From NCBI RefSeq assembly GCF_014652575.1, contig NZ_BMZB01000004.1, positions 186,001 to 250,000 on the forward strand: a stretch of DNA of 64,000 bases. Direction: 5' to 3'. The notes beneath the pieces were generated by a model, which ran no database searches, was not told the DNA's origin, and worked only from the letters and a program-made list of their open reading frames with translations. The stretch comes from Asticcacaulis endophyticus (lineage in GTDB: Bacteria; Pseudomonadota; Alphaproteobacteria; Caulobacterales; Caulobacteraceae). Shown here piece by piece: positions 27,431 through 37,369 of the stretch; the first letter of the stretch is position 1; each line of letters starts with the position of its first letter. A program made the translations under genes and the position numbers.

Positions 27431-27449
27431 TTGGGGGCATGGCCCCCAA
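27431..27449. terminator. GC-rich hairpin between convergent AsmA-like and tyrS genes
   Basis: TTGGGGGC-ATG-GCCCCCAA forms an 8-bp stem with a 3-nt loop between the two convergent stop codons. It is followed on the plus side, after ACCCCGGAAA, by TTTTT. It may terminate either transcript. Confidence 0.55.
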
Positions 27450-27465
27450 ACCCCGGAAATTTTTA

Positions 27466-28725
27466 TCAGACCGGTTTAACCAGAATGATCTTTTTCTTGC
27501 CCTGACTGATCTTGATCACCCCATCAGGATTAAGGTCGGCCAGTGTCAGGTTTTGATTGCCGTCAGTGATGGCGATGTCATTGACGCGCAAGCCACCGCC
27601 TTGAGCCAGACGGCGGGCCTCGCCGTTGGATTGGGTAAGCCCGATCTGGGTCGTCAAGGCCGCCAGCATAATCCCGGCCTTAAGGACCGAGTTTTCGACT
27701 TCGACCGTCGGCAGGTCTGCGGACAGCACACCTTGCTCAAACGCTTTTTGTGCCGTGTCGCGGGCGGTTGCGGCCGCCGCTTCGCCGTGGACCATGCGAG
27801 TGGCTGCATCGGCCAGGATTTTCTTGGCCTCATTGATTTCCGCACCCTCAAGTTTCTCAAGGCGGGCGATCTCATCCATCGGCAAGTCGGTGAACAGGCG
27901 CATGAACTTACCGACATCGGCATCTTCGGCGTTGCGCCAGTATTGCCAGTAATCGTAGGGGCTCAAAGCGTCGGCATTGAGCCACACCGCGCCACCGACC
28001 GTCTTGCCCATCTTGGCACCCGATGCGGTCGTAAGCAGCGGCGTCGTCAGCCCGAACGCTGCCGATTGATTGATCCGGCGCGTCAGTTCAACACCATTGA
28101 TGATATTGCCCCACTGATCGGAGCCGCCCATTTGCAGGACACAGTTATAGTTTGAGTTCAGTTCGCGGAAATCAACCGCCTGCATCAGCATGTAGTTGAA
28201 CTCAAGGAACGTCATCGGCTGCTCACGCTCTAAGCGCAGCTTGACCGAATCAAAGGTCAGCATGCGGTTGATGGTGAAGTGTGTGCCGAACTTACGCAGG
28301 AACTCGATATAACCAAAGCCGGACAGCCAGTCGTCATTATTGACCATGATGGCGTCGGTTTTACCGTCCCCAAAGGTCAGGAAGTTGTTGAACACGCTCT
28401 TGATGCCGTTCATGTTCGACTGGATTTGCTCATCGGTCAAAAGCGGGCGCTGGGTGTCCTTGAACGTCGGGTCGCCAACCTTGGTGGTGCCGCCGCCCAT
28501 GAGCACGATTGGCTTATTGCCGGTCTTTTGCAGCCAATAGAGCATCATGATCTGCACCAGATGGCCCGCGTGCAGCGACGATGCCGTGGCATCATAGCCG
28601 ATATATCCCGTGATTGGCCCCGCAAGAAGGAGCGTATCAAGGGCCTCTGCGTCGGTGCACTGGTGGATGAAGCCACGCTCGCTCAGGACGTTAAGGAAAT
28701 CGGATTTGAAGCTGGTTGCGGTCAT
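27466..28725 (-). CDS. tyrS: tyrosyl-tRNA synthetase
   Basis: A 419-residue class I aminoacyl-tRNA synthetase that charges tRNA-Tyr. The Rossmann-fold catalytic domain has the HIGH-like motif HAGH (residues 52-55), the tyrosine-binding YMLMQAVDF and GGSDQWGNI segments, and the KMSKS-like loop KMGKT (about 236). The C-terminal S4 RNA-binding domain (about 350-415) contains [15 protein letters not shown]. Length and order are standard. It is convergent with the AsmA-like gene and diverges from anmK. Confidence 0.98.
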   Translation of the reverse strand: MTATSFKSDFLNVLSERGFIHQCTDAEALDTLLLAGPITGYIGYDATASSLHAGHLVQIMMLYWLQKTGNKPIVLMGGGTTKVGDPTFKDTQRPLLTDEQIQSNMNGIKSVFNNFLTFGDGKTDAIMVNNDDWLSGFGYIEFLRKFGTHFTINRMLTFDSVKLRLEREQPMTFLEFNYMLMQAVDFRELNSNYNCVLQMGGSDQWGNIINGVELTRRINQSAAFGLTTPLLTTASGAKMGKTVGGAVWLNADALSPYDYWQYWRNAEDADVGKFMRLFTDLPMDEIARLEKLEGAEINEAKKILADAATRMVHGEAAAATARDTAQKAFEQGVLSADLPTVEVENSVLKAGIMLAALTTQIGLTQSNGEARRLAQGGGLRVNDIAITDGNQNLTLADLNPDGVIKISQGKKKIILVKPV

Positions 28726-28830
28726 ATCTCTATCGAATGGTTGGAGAAAAAGAGCGGGACTAATTCGCCTCGACCTTAAGGGAAAGGCGTCATAACATAG
28801 ACCTGCGCGAAAACCATAGGGAAGAATCGT

Positions 28831-29970
28831 ATGTCAGGTACGGGTGTGTTTAAGGTTCTGGGCTTCATGACCGGCACATCTTTGGATGGCATCGATATGG
28901 CGGTGCTTGAGACCGATGGTGAGCAGCGCCTGACCTTTGGGCCTTGGGCTGAACGCCCCATGCCGGATACGGTGCGCGCGGTGTTGCAAGCCACGGTGAA
29001 GGCGGCGCTTAGCTGGCCGCGTGGAACGCCGGAGCCTGAGATTTTCAACGAAGCCCGCAAGGTCATCACGGATTATCATTTCTCTTCGGCGCAAGGTTTT
29101 CTGGCTGAACAGGGCCTGAGCTTTAGCGATTTCGATCTGCTGGGCGTGCATGGTCAAACCGTGCTGCATGAGCGCCCCAAGGCAGGCGTGCCAGGGCGGA
29201 CCGTGCAGTTGTTTGATGGGCAGGCTTTTGCGGACATGACCGGCGTGCGGGTGGTGTCTGATTTCCGCATCAACGATGTGGCCGCGGGCGGAGAGGGGGC
29301 ACCGCTGGCCCCCGTTTATCATCGCGCTCTGGTGGCGCAGGCGGTACTAGGCTTGCCTGTGGTGGTGGTCAATCTGGGCGGGGTAGCCAATATCACGGTC
29401 ATTGATGAGGCGGGCGATATATCGGCTATGGATACCGGCCCGGCTAATGGCCTGATGGATCAGTGGGTGCAAAAGCATGGCCGGGGACACTACGATGCGG
29501 GTGGTGCGTGGGCAGCACACGGGACGGCTGACCCAGCGCTGGTGGCGGCCTATCTCAGCCACCCGTATTTCTCAGCGTCTGCGCCCAAATCGTTAGACCG
29601 TTATGATTTTACGCTGGCGGGTGTAGACGGGTTAGGTTTTGAGGATGGTCTGGCGACATTGTGCGAATTTACGCTGGAAAGTCTGTTGCTCGCTATCCGG
29701 ATGTCGGGTGTTGCCCCCAAGGCCGTCGTTCTGGCTGGTGGCGGTCGTCAAAATGCGTATCTGGTCAACAGATTACGCACAAAACTTGATCTGAGAACCC
29801 AGCTTTATCTGTCCGAAGACCTTGGCTGGCGCGGTGGGGCGATCGAGGCCGAGGCTTTTGCCTATATGGCGGTGAGGTCGCTGCGGTCTATGCCGATCTC
29901 GTTCCCCGCAACGACCGGTGTGCCTCAACCTTTAACGGGCGGGCGGCTGAATATACCCTCCGCCCGCTGA
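28831..29970 (+). CDS. anmK: anhydro-N-acetylmuramic acid kinase
   Basis: A 379-residue kinase of peptidoglycan recycling: it opens the 1,6-anhydro ring of anhMurNAc and phosphorylates it to MurNAc-6-phosphate. The phosphate-binding [11 protein letters not shown] lies at the N-terminus (about 14-24). [48 protein letters not shown] and the C-terminal [12 protein letters not shown] are family signatures. No murQ is adjacent. It converges with the alpha/beta hydrolase gene, with 6 bases between the stop codons. Confidence 0.96.
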   Translation: MSGTGVFKVLGFMTGTSLDGIDMAVLETDGEQRLTFGPWAERPMPDTVRAVLQATVKAALSWPRGTPEPEIFNEARKVITDYHFSSAQGFLAEQGLSFSDFDLLGVHGQTVLHERPKAGVPGRTVQLFDGQAFADMTGVRVVSDFRINDVAAGGEGAPLAPVYHRALVAQAVLGLPVVVVNLGGVANITVIDEAGDISAMDTGPANGLMDQWVQKHGRGHYDAGGAWAAHGTADPALVAAYLSHPYFSASAPKSLDRYDFTLAGVDGLGFEDGLATLCEFTLESLLLAIRMSGVAPKAVVLAGGGRQNAYLVNRLRTKLDLRTQLYLSEDLGWRGGAIEAEAFAYMAVRSLRSMPISFPATTGVPQPLTGGRLNIPSAR

Positions 29971-29976
29971 AGGTTG

Positions 29977-30621
29977 TCAGGCGTTCGACAGGCGCTTATC
30001 GAGGTATGATCCGACGCGCTGTTCGATTTCCGGTAACTGATCCATCCAGAAATGGGTCGCGTCCGGCACCAGTTCGTGGTCAATGACGATGCCTTTTTGA
30101 CTGCGCAGCTTGGCCACGACGCGGTCAACTTCGGACGGCGGCACCACGCTGTCGTTGGCGCCGTTGACGAACAGGCCCGACGCCGGGCAGGGGGCCAGAA
30201 AGCTGAAATCATAGGCATTGGTCGGCGGCGATACCGAAATAAAGCCATCGGTTTCAGGGCGGCGCATCAAAAGTTGCATACCGATATAGGCACCGAACGA
30301 ATAGCCCGCGACCCAGAATTGCGCTGCGGTCGGGTTTTTGGCCTGAAGCCAATCGAGGGCGGTGGCCGCATCGGCCAGTTCGCCAATGCCGGCATCAAAT
30401 TCGCCCTGGGATTTGCCGACGCCGCGGAAATTAAAGCGTAAAACTGAAAACCCGCGCGTCATGAACAGGTGGAACAATTGCACCGTGACCGGATTATTCA
30501 TGTGGCCGCCCGCCTTGGGGTGCGGATGCAGGATGAGGGCGATCGGGGCGTTTTCTGTTTTGCCTTGCGTGTAGCGGGCTTCGATGCGACCTGCGGCTCC
30601 GGCCAGAATGACTTCGGGCAT
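29977..30621 (-). CDS. alpha/beta hydrolase (dienelactone-hydrolase-like)
   Basis: A 214-residue alpha/beta hydrolase. The oxyanion segment LHPHPKAGGHMNNPV, the nucleophile elbow GYSFGAY and the late acid/His region (FVNGANDSVVPP, DATHFW) fit a Ser-Asp-His triad. The substrate is unknown; this family is common in alphaproteobacteria and usually labelled only as a hydrolase. The start at 30621 (MPEVILAGAAG) is supported by AAGGTG five bases upstream; a codon at 30648 is also in frame. It diverges from iscR across a 230-base region that holds an IscR-like site. Confidence 0.85.
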   Translation of the reverse strand: MPEVILAGAAGRIEARYTQGKTENAPIALILHPHPKAGGHMNNPVTVQLFHLFMTRGFSVLRFNFRGVGKSQGEFDAGIGELADAATALDWLQAKNPTAAQFWVAGYSFGAYIGMQLLMRRPETDGFISVSPPTNAYDFSFLAPCPASGLFVNGANDSVVPPSEVDRVVAKLRSQKGIVIDHELVPDATHFWMDQLPEIEQRVGSYLDKRLSNA

Positions 30622-30662
30622 TAATTCACCTTGTGACAAATATAACAAATTTGACGGCCAAA

Positions 30663-30687
30663 TTACTTGACTAACGCGGTCGGAATT
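30663..30687 (+). promoter_or_regulatory. candidate type 1 IscR site and -35 element upstream of iscR
   Basis: TTACTTGACT followed by AACGCG and GTCGGA has the GAC-N7-GTC core (30669-30681) of the E. coli type 1 IscR motif, and 9 of the first 10 bases fit. TTGACT within it could be the -35 hexamer, so bound holo-IscR would block the promoter. The right half matches less well. This fits autoregulation of the iscR-suf operon, by inference. Confidence 0.45.
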
Positions 30688-30851
30688 ATTAAGTCCGAAT
30701 AACCTAGCGCATTAGTCGGGCATTTTGTCCGCTATCTGCGCGGGTCATAGCACAAAGTTTTCAGTTTGCGCAGATTTTTGTCAGTGACGCTCGGTCACTG
30801 CCTATTTGTGCAAATGACAGTCCGGTTCAGGCTTTTGGCGAAGGATTTCAT

Positions 30852-31415
30852 ATGCGTTTGTCAACCAAGGGGCGTTATGCCGTGATGGCGATGACGGATC
30901 TGGCGCTGCATGGTCAGGGTAAGCCCATATCGCTGTCTGAGATTTCGGAACGCCAGCAGATTTCGCTGTCCTATCTGGAACAATTGTTTGCCCGCCTGCG
31001 CAAAGCCGGGCTGGTTAAAAGTGCACGGGGACCCGGTGGTGGCTATTCGCTGGCCCGGTCATCGGATGCCTTGTTTGTTGCCGAAATCGTGGTGGCGGTT
31101 GATGAGCCGATCAAGGCGACGCGCTGTGCCCTGACGTCCAATAAGCTTGGGGCCAATAAGCGGCTGTCCAAAGAAAATGCGGCCCGCGAAATCGGCTGTA
31201 TGCCCGGTGGTCAGCGTTGCCTGACCCATAACCTCTGGGAAGACTTGGGCCTTGCCATCCATGACTATCTGGCGAAGGTGTCGTTGAGCGACGTGATCCT
31301 TAAGCGCACCCGTAAGACGACGGACGCAGATGCGCTTAATGTCCCGGCTTCATTCAACGGTAGTCATAAAATCAATATTGATAAAATTGCCCGCGATCAG
31401 GAGATGGTGTCTTAA
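30852..31415 (+). CDS. iscR: Rrf2-family Fe-S cluster regulator IscR
   Basis: A 187-residue transcription regulator heading the SUF operon. The winged-helix domain (about 1-75) is canonical: MRLSTKGRYAVMAMTDLAL, LSYLEQLFARLRKAGLVKS, RGPGGGYSL. Cluster ligands appear as C92, C116, C123 and H126 (CMPGGQRCLTH). E. coli IscR has its cysteines at 92, 98 and 104, so about 18 residues are inserted between the first and second cysteine. A C-terminal tail (about 145-187) is unlike E. coli. It probably represses the operon when cluster-loaded. The cysteine desulfurase gene starts 4 bases after its stop. Confidence 0.93.
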   Translation: MRLSTKGRYAVMAMTDLALHGQGKPISLSEISERQQISLSYLEQLFARLRKAGLVKSARGPGGGYSLARSSDALFVAEIVVAVDEPIKATRCALTSNKLGANKRLSKENAAREIGCMPGGQRCLTHNLWEDLGLAIHDYLAKVSLSDVILKRTRKTTDADALNVPASFNGSHKINIDKIARDQEMVS

Positions 31416-31419
31416 AGCT

Positions 31420-32565
31420 ATGTCCGCCTCAACCGTTCTTTATATGGATCATGCCGCCACCTCGCCGCTCAGGCCGCAGGCGCGTGAGGCCATGCTTGCC
31501 ACATTTGAGCTTGGGGCAAATGCCTCATCGGTACATAGCCTGGGACGCAAGGCGAAAATGATCGTCGAAGAGGCGCGCGCGCAAGTCCTTGATCTGGTTG
31601 GCGGACATGGTGCCAAGCTGGTGTTTACCTCTGGTGGCACCGAAGCCAATAATCTAGCCCTTCATCAGGCGCGGGTTCGCGATAACATAACCCACCTGAT
31701 CATCAGTTACGGTGAGCACGATAGTATTTATACGGCCGCGAATTATGTGGGTAAACCCGTTCTGAAATGGCCGCTGTTACCATCAGGGCTGGCTGATCTT
31801 GAGGCCTTAAAAGCGCTGCTGGCCCAGGTGGAGGGCAAGGCGTTTGTAGCGCTGATGCTGGTCAATAATGAAACCGGCATTATTCAGCCGGTGGCTGAGT
31901 CTGCTGAGATTGTCCATGCGGCGGGTGGATGGTTGCATGTCGATGCTGTGCAGGCGGCAGGAAAAATCAATATTGATTTTGAGGCTTTGGGTGTGGATAG
32001 CCTGACTTTAACGGCGCACAAAATTGGTGGCCCGGTGGGTGTGGGCGCTTTGGTATATAATAGCGACCATACAATTATCCCCATGATCACGGGCGGTGGT
32101 CAGGAACAGGGCTTGCGGGCCGGGACTGAAAATGTCGCGGGGTTGGCGGCCTTTGGAGCAGCAGCTTTGGAGGCACAATTATGTGAACGGTTGCCTCAGC
32201 AAACCTCAACTGAGGAAGCTCTGAAAGAGCTTGGTGCTCGTATCATAGGTGAGGATGTGGCGCGGGTGTCAGGTATCACCTGTCTGGCGGTGCCGGACTG
32301 GTCGTCGCAATTGCAGTTGATTCATATGGATATGGCCGGGATTTGCGTCAGTTCTGGCTCGGCCTGTTCGTCGGGTAAGGTCAAGCAAAGCCGTGTCCTG
32401 AACGCTATGGGGCTGGAAAACCTGTCGGGCGGGGTCTTGCGTATATCGACCGGTTGGTCTAGCCAGCCTACGGACTGGGAGCGGTTTTTTGAAGTGTGGT
32501 CGGGCGGATACGAAGCGTTTCGCGCCCGCCAGTCGACTAAGTTGAATATAAAGGAACAAGCCTGA
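31420..32565 (+). CDS. cysteine desulfurase, IscS/NifS-type
   Basis: A 381-residue PLP-dependent enzyme that takes sulfur from cysteine for Fe-S assembly. The start at 31420 ([19 protein letters not shown]) matches the family. [12 protein letters not shown] binds [13 protein letters not shown] and [13 protein letters not shown] hold the Schiff-base lysine, and the catalytic Cys is C316 in the group-I motif [10 protein letters not shown]. The operon also has a group-II SufS, so two desulfurases are made together. The stop overlaps the sufB start (TGATG), indicating coupled translation. Confidence 0.95.
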   Translation: MSASTVLYMDHAATSPLRPQAREAMLATFELGANASSVHSLGRKAKMIVEEARAQVLDLVGGHGAKLVFTSGGTEANNLALHQARVRDNITHLIISYGEHDSIYTAANYVGKPVLKWPLLPSGLADLEALKALLAQVEGKAFVALMLVNNETGIIQPVAESAEIVHAAGGWLHVDAVQAAGKINIDFEALGVDSLTLTAHKIGGPVGVGALVYNSDHTIIPMITGGGQEQGLRAGTENVAGLAAFGAAALEAQLCERLPQQTSTEEALKELGARIIGEDVARVSGITCLAVPDWSSQLQLIHMDMAGICVSSGSACSSGKVKQSRVLNAMGLENLSGGVLRISTGWSSQPTDWERFFEVWSGGYEAFRARQSTKLNIKEQA

Positions 32566-34031
32566 TGGCTGCCGTTAAGGAAACCATTGATACGGTTCAA
32601 AAACTTGAGACCTATGAGCACGGTTTCGTCTCGGACATCGAGATGGAGTTTGCGCCCAAGGGCCTCAATGCCGATATCGTGCGTTTCATTTCCGCAAAAA
32701 AGAATGAGCCGGAATGGATGCTGCAATGGCGTCTGGAAGCGTTTGAGCGTTGGCAGTCGATGGATGAGCCCGACTGGGCCAAGCTGAATTACAAACGCGT
32801 CGATTATCAGGATCTCTATTATTACGCTGCCCCTAAGCAAAAGGTCGCACCCAAATCGCTGGATGAAATCGATCCGGAACTGCTGCGCGTTTATGAGAAA
32901 TTAGGCATACCTCTGAAAGAACAGATGGTGCTGGCCGGTGTCGAAGGTGCGCCACGGTATGCGGTTGATGCTGTGTTTGACTCGGTGTCGGTTGTGACGA
33001 CGTTCAAGGATGAACTCAGTAAGTCAGGCGTTATTTTTTGTTCAATTTCAGAAGCTTTGCGTGAGCATCCTGAACTGGTGCGTAAATATCTGGGCACGGT
33101 TGTGCCGCAGTCGGATAACTATTTCGCGGCGCTTAATTCGGCGGTGTTTTCGGACGGATCGTTTGTCTATATCCCTCCCGGCGTGCGCTGCCCGATGGAG
33201 CTTTCGACCTATTTCCGCATCAATGCGTCGGAAACCGGCCAGTTTGAGCGCACGCTGATTATTGCCGATAAGGGATCTTACGTTTCCTATCTTGAGGGCT
33301 GCACCGCCCCCATGCGCGATGAAAATCAGCTTCATGCCGCCGTGGTTGAACTTGTGATCTTAGAGGACGCCTCGATCAAATATTCGACCGTGCAGAACTG
33401 GTATCCCGGTGATGCGGAAGGTCGCGGCGGTATCTATAACTTCGTCACCAAGCGCGCCGATTGTCGTGAACCGCGGGCGAAAGTGTCATGGACGCAGGTG
33501 GAAACCGGATCGGCCATCACCTGGAAATATCCGTCGTGCATTCTGCGCGGTGATGACAGCGTCGGTGAGTTCTATTCGATCGCGGTCACCAACGGCATGC
33601 AGCAGGCCGATACCGGCACCAAGATGATCCATCTGGGTAAAAACACCCGCTCACGCATCATCTCCAAAGGCATTTCGGCGGGTAAGTCGTCTAACACCTA
33701 TCGCGGTCTGGTCTCGGCACATGCGCGGGCGGCAGGGGCGCGGAACTTCACCCAATGCGACAGCCTGCTGATTGGTAAAACCTGCGCGGCCCACACCGTG
33801 CCCTACGTCGAAGCCGATACCGCCAAGGCGCAGTTTGAGCATGAAGCCACGACCACGCGCCTGAGTGAAGATCAACTGTTCTACGCTATGCAGCGTGGCT
33901 TGAGCCAGGAAGAAGCGGTCGCCCTTCTGGTCAATGGCTTCGTGCGCGATGTGTTGCAGGAACTACCGATGGAATTTGCCGTTGAGGCGCAAAAACTGGT
34001 GGCCATCAGTCTTGAAGGGAGTGTGGGGTGA
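32565..34031 (+). CDS. sufB: Fe-S assembly scaffold protein SufB
   Basis: A 488-residue SufB, the scaffold of the SufBC2D complex on which nascent clusters are built. Diagnostic segments include [85 protein letters not shown] and the late [23 protein letters not shown]. The length is normal. It overlaps the upstream desulfurase stop by one base and the following small gene by four bases (GTGA). Confidence 0.98.
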   Translation: MAAVKETIDTVQKLETYEHGFVSDIEMEFAPKGLNADIVRFISAKKNEPEWMLQWRLEAFERWQSMDEPDWAKLNYKRVDYQDLYYYAAPKQKVAPKSLDEIDPELLRVYEKLGIPLKEQMVLAGVEGAPRYAVDAVFDSVSVVTTFKDELSKSGVIFCSISEALREHPELVRKYLGTVVPQSDNYFAALNSAVFSDGSFVYIPPGVRCPMELSTYFRINASETGQFERTLIIADKGSYVSYLEGCTAPMRDENQLHAAVVELVILEDASIKYSTVQNWYPGDAEGRGGIYNFVTKRADCREPRAKVSWTQVETGSAITWKYPSCILRGDDSVGEFYSIAVTNGMQQADTGTKMIHLGKNTRSRIISKGISAGKSSNTYRGLVSAHARAAGARNFTQCDSLLIGKTCAAHTVPYVEADTAKAQFEHEATTTRLSEDQLFYAMQRGLSQEEAVALLVNGFVRDVLQELPMEFAVEAQKLVAISLEGSVG

Positions 34032-34369
34032 CGGTTATGGCTGACCTGAAACTTCGAGAATCCAATGTCGTGTGGTTTGATGGTGAAGCTGTCGACTCTG
34101 CCGGGAATCCAGTAAGGATGTATTCGGTTGTCACCCCAATAGAGGCTGTCGAGCAATATTACGTTGATGGTGATGGGCCAATCGGGCTTCTGCCGGGAAT
34201 CCGTCTCGTCGTTCTTGGTGCTGCAAATGGTGACGTCGATTGGCTATGGCTGGAAGTGGATGATACGCCCTCGGCCTTCGTAAACGCCAATGTTTGTCTT
34301 GCTACAGCAAAACTCAAATACCTGTGTGAGGTCGGTGATGACCTTCATATGAAAAGGTTTTCTCAATAA
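34028..34369 (+). CDS. unrecognised small protein between sufB and sufC
   Basis: A 113-residue acidic protein I do not recognise. It has no signal peptide, membrane segment or metal motif; it has two isolated cysteines near the C-terminus ([13 protein letters not shown]) and beta-rich stretches such as [13 protein letters not shown] and [10 protein letters not shown]. It is tied into the operon: its GTG start overlaps the sufB stop (GTGA) with AAGGGAG six bases upstream, and its TAA overlaps the sufC ATG. An internal ATG at 34037 is an alternative start. Codon use is unlike the neighbours (CGA, AGG, ATA, CTA, CCA and GGA recur), which suggests later acquisition. Typical suf operons have nothing here. 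Confidence 0.75.
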   Translation: MTVMADLKLRESNVVWFDGEAVDSAGNPVRMYSVVTPIEAVEQYYVDGDGPIGLLPGIRLVVLGAANGDVDWLWLEVDDTPSAFVNANVCLATAKLKYLCEVGDDLHMKRFSQ

Positions 34370-35118
34370 TGCTTAATATCCAAAATCTCACCGTCAGCGT
34401 TGATGACAAAACCATCCTTAAGGGTCTGACGCTCGACGTGCCGGCGGGCGAAGTCCATGCCATCATGGGCCCGAACGGCGCCGGTAAATCGACTCTCGGT
34501 TATACGCTGGCGGGGCGTTCCAACTATGAGGTGACAGCCGGATCGGCAGCACTGAACGGCGAAGACCTGCTGGAAAAGGACGTGCATGAGCGCGCCGCTG
34601 CCGGGCTTTATCTGTCGTTTCAGTATCCGCTCGAAATTCCCGGCGTCCCGGCCCTGACCTTTATCCGCACGGCTTTGAATGCCCAGCGTAAGCTGCGCGG
34701 CGAAGACGAAATGTCAGCGCCTGAGTTCCTGAAAACGACCCGCGAAGTGGCCAAGTCGCTGAAAATCGACATGGACATGCTTAAGCGTCCGCTCAATGTT
34801 GGTTTCTCCGGCGGCGAAAAGAAGCGCATGGAAGTGCTGCAAATGGCGCTGCTCAAGCCGAAGTTTCTGATCCTTGATGAAACCGATTCCGGCCTCGATA
34901 TCGACGCGCTTAAGGTCGTGTCCGAGGGCGTGAATGCCCTGCGTGCGCCCGATCGCGGGATGCTGGTTATCACCCACTATCAGCGCTTGCTGGATCATAT
35001 TACACCGGACCGGATTCATATTCTGGTTGATGGTCGCATTGCCCATTCGGGCGGGCCGGAACTGGCGCATGAGTTGGAAGCGCGCGGCTATGATGAGTAC
35101 CTGGGCGAGGCGGCATAA
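34369..35118 (+). CDS. sufC: Fe-S assembly ATPase SufC
   Basis: A 249-residue ABC-type ATPase that powers cluster assembly on SufBD. Walker A is GPNGAGKST (about 36-44), the Q-loop region is SFQYPLEIPGVP, the signature is VGFSGGEKKRMEVLQ, Walker B is KFLILDETDSGLD and the switch His is in VITHYQRLL. It is soluble, with no membrane segments. Start and stop overlap the neighbouring genes by one base each (TAATG), so translation is coupled with the unknown gene and sufD. Confidence 0.98.
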   Translation: MLNIQNLTVSVDDKTILKGLTLDVPAGEVHAIMGPNGAGKSTLGYTLAGRSNYEVTAGSAALNGEDLLEKDVHERAAAGLYLSFQYPLEIPGVPALTFIRTALNAQRKLRGEDEMSAPEFLKTTREVAKSLKIDMDMLKRPLNVGFSGGEKKRMEVLQMALLKPKFLILDETDSGLDIDALKVVSEGVNALRAPDRGMLVITHYQRLLDHITPDRIHILVDGRIAHSGGPELAHELEARGYDEYLGEAA

Positions 35119-36152
35119 TGGCGTTTGATCTGTTCGATCCCATAACCTGGCCGACGAGGCGGGATGAGGAATGGAAATATTCCGATCTGGCGCGTCATCT
35201 GCGGATCACGCCGCGTGAGTTGGAGGTTTCGACGGACATCGCAGCCCCTAAATTGGTGCTGGATGGCTTTCATATCCATAACGTCTTTGGCGCGGACTAC
35301 AGCGGTCTTGAGGCGGCGGTTAAGGCGGCAAATGGCAAGCTGTGGCTGCGGCACTGGGCGCGCGGGCGTCTGGATGGGGTGGCCGGTTTCCAGAACACAG
35401 GCCGGGTTGATCTTGCGGCTGGTGAGCATCTGATCCTGTTTGAAACCTACGAGGGTAAAGGTAACTACGCGGTTCACAGTGAGCTTGAATTCACTCTGGC
35501 CGAGGGTGCGCGCCTTGAGCGGGTTGTGGTCATGGATGAGCCAGAAACGGCCACCTCTGTGCGTCAATCAACGATTGATACCGCGCCAAATGCCCACTAT
35601 GTGCAGACCGTAATTTCGACCGGCTCTGCTTTTCAGCGCTTTGAAAGCCACGTCACCCACGCCGGTCATGGGGCGCAAGTCCGCATGGACGGCGCGTACC
35701 TTTTGAAGAACAAAACCCATTTCGATTACACCACCCGCCTTGATCATCAACACATCAATGGTGTGACGACGCAGGCGATCAAGGGGCTGGTCAAGGATCA
35801 GGCTCAGGTCGTGTTCCAGGGGCGTATTCTGGTGCAAAAAGGTGCCGACGGCACCGACGCCCGCATGCGCCATCAGGCCCTGATCCTGAACGACGGGGCA
35901 CGGGTGCGCGCTAAGCCGGAACTGGAAATCTATGCCGATGACGTGCAGTGTGCGCACGGCAATACCATCGGCAATCTGGATGAAAACGCGCTGTTTTTCT
36001 GCATGTCGCGCGGTATGGATGAAGCCACCGCGCGCGGCCTTTTGATGCAGGCCTTTATCGTCCCGGTGATTGAAGCCATTGATGATGATCAACTGCGCGC
36101 GGCGGTGCTGGAGTTTGTTGAGGCTAAGGCCGGAGGCTTTTATGGCGTTTGA
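35118..36152 (+). CDS. sufD: Fe-S assembly protein SufD
   Basis: A 344-residue SufD, the SufB paralogue that pairs with it in the SufBC2D complex. The N-terminal WPTRRDEEWKYSDL is the family hallmark. The beta-helix core and C-terminal segments GVTTQAIKGLVKDQAQVVFQG, DARMRHQALILND, ELEIYADDVQCAHGNTIGNLD and FFCMSRGMDEATARGLLMQAF are clear. The conserved His in QCAHG is present. The stop overlaps the sufS start region by 11 bases. Confidence 0.96.
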   Translation: MAFDLFDPITWPTRRDEEWKYSDLARHLRITPRELEVSTDIAAPKLVLDGFHIHNVFGADYSGLEAAVKAANGKLWLRHWARGRLDGVAGFQNTGRVDLAAGEHLILFETYEGKGNYAVHSELEFTLAEGARLERVVVMDEPETATSVRQSTIDTAPNAHYVQTVISTGSAFQRFESHVTHAGHGAQVRMDGAYLLKNKTHFDYTTRLDHQHINGVTTQAIKGLVKDQAQVVFQGRILVQKGADGTDARMRHQALILNDGARVRAKPELEIYADDVQCAHGNTIGNLDENALFFCMSRGMDEATARGLLMQAFIVPVIEAIDDDQLRAAVLEFVEAKAGGFYGV

Positions 36153-37359
36153 CGTCGATAAGGCCCGCGCCGATTTTCCGATCCTGTCACGGGAGATCAA
36201 GGGTAAGCCCCTGATCTATCTCGATAGCGGGGCCAGCGCGCAAAAGCCGCGTCAGGTGCTGGAGGCGATGAGCGCGCACGCCGCGACATCCTACGCTAAT
36301 GTCCATCGCGGCCTTCATGCGCTGGCGAATGAAACGACCGATGCCTTTGAAAAAGGCCGTGAGACCGTGGCGCATTTTATCAATGCCGCGCGCGTCGAAG
36401 AGGTGATCTTCACCAAGTCAGCGACTGAGTCCATCAATCTGGTCGCCTTTAGTTTTGGATCATTTATCAAAGTCGGTGACGAAATCCTGATCTCCGAAAT
36501 GGAGCATCACGCTAATATCGTGCCGTGGCATATGCTGGCGGAGCGCATCGGCGCGGTACTGAAATGGGTGCCGATTCTGGATGACGGCAGCCTCGATATG
36601 GCGGCTTTTGATCAACTGTTGACGGATAAGGTCAAGCTAGTTGCCATCTCACATATGTCGAATGTTCTGGGCACCATCAATCCGGTGTCCGAGATTGTCG
36701 TTAAGGCTCATGCTGTGGGCTCCAAGGTCCTGATCGATGGTTGTCAGGGCGTGGTCCATTTGCCGGTCGATGTGCAGGCCCTGGATTGCGATTTCTACGT
36801 CTTTTCGGCCCATAAACTTTATGGCCCAACGGGCCTTGGCGTACTTTACGGCAAGTACGATCTGTTGGCCGCCATGCCACCCTATCAGGGCGGGGGTGAG
36901 ATGATTGCACACGTCAGCAAAGCGCGCATCACCTATGCCGAACCGCCGCATCGGTTTGAAGCGGGTACACCTGCGATCCTTGAGGTCATCGGTCTTACGG
37001 CTGCGATCGAATGGTTGTCTCAGTTTGATCGTAATGCCACTATTGCCCATGAAATGGCGCTGTATGATCGCGCCTATGAGGGCTTGCGCGGTATCAATAG
37101 TCTGCAGGTGCATGGCCATGCGGCACATAAAGGCTCGATCCTGACCTTTTCTTTAGGTCAGGCACATGCCCATGACGTTGCACAAATCCTTGATCGCTAC
37201 AATATAGCGGTAAGGGCCGGTACACATTGCGCCGAACCACTGATGACGCGCCTTGGGGTGACCTCAACCGTGCGGGCGTCCATTGCGCTTTATAATACCG
37301 AAGATGAGATCGACGCTCTGATCGTGGCGGTCCAAAAGGCCCAAAGTTTTTTTGAGTAA
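36142..37359 (+). CDS. sufS: cysteine desulfurase SufS
   Basis: A 405-residue group-II PLP cysteine desulfurase. The start at 36142 (MAFDVDKARADFPIL) is backed by GGAGG at 36132-36136. YLDSGASAQKPRQVLEAM, NVHRGLHALANE, the PLP-lysine segment FSAHKLYGPTGLGVLYGK and the catalytic C363 in RAGTHCAEPLM match SufS (E. coli C364). SufS normally hands persulfide to SufE or SufU; neither is in this operon. It overlaps sufD by 11 bases and is 10 bases before sufT. Confidence 0.97.
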   Translation: MAFDVDKARADFPILSREIKGKPLIYLDSGASAQKPRQVLEAMSAHAATSYANVHRGLHALANETTDAFEKGRETVAHFINAARVEEVIFTKSATESINLVAFSFGSFIKVGDEILISEMEHHANIVPWHMLAERIGAVLKWVPILDDGSLDMAAFDQLLTDKVKLVAISHMSNVLGTINPVSEIVVKAHAVGSKVLIDGCQGVVHLPVDVQALDCDFYVFSAHKLYGPTGLGVLYGKYDLLAAMPPYQGGGEMIAHVSKARITYAEPPHRFEAGTPAILEVIGLTAAIEWLSQFDRNATIAHEMALYDRAYEGLRGINSLQVHGHAAHKGSILTFSLGQAHAHDVAQILDRYNIAVRAGTHCAEPLMTRLGVTSTVRASIALYNTEDEIDALIVAVQKAQSFFE

Positions 37360-37369
37360 GGTTATCGAT

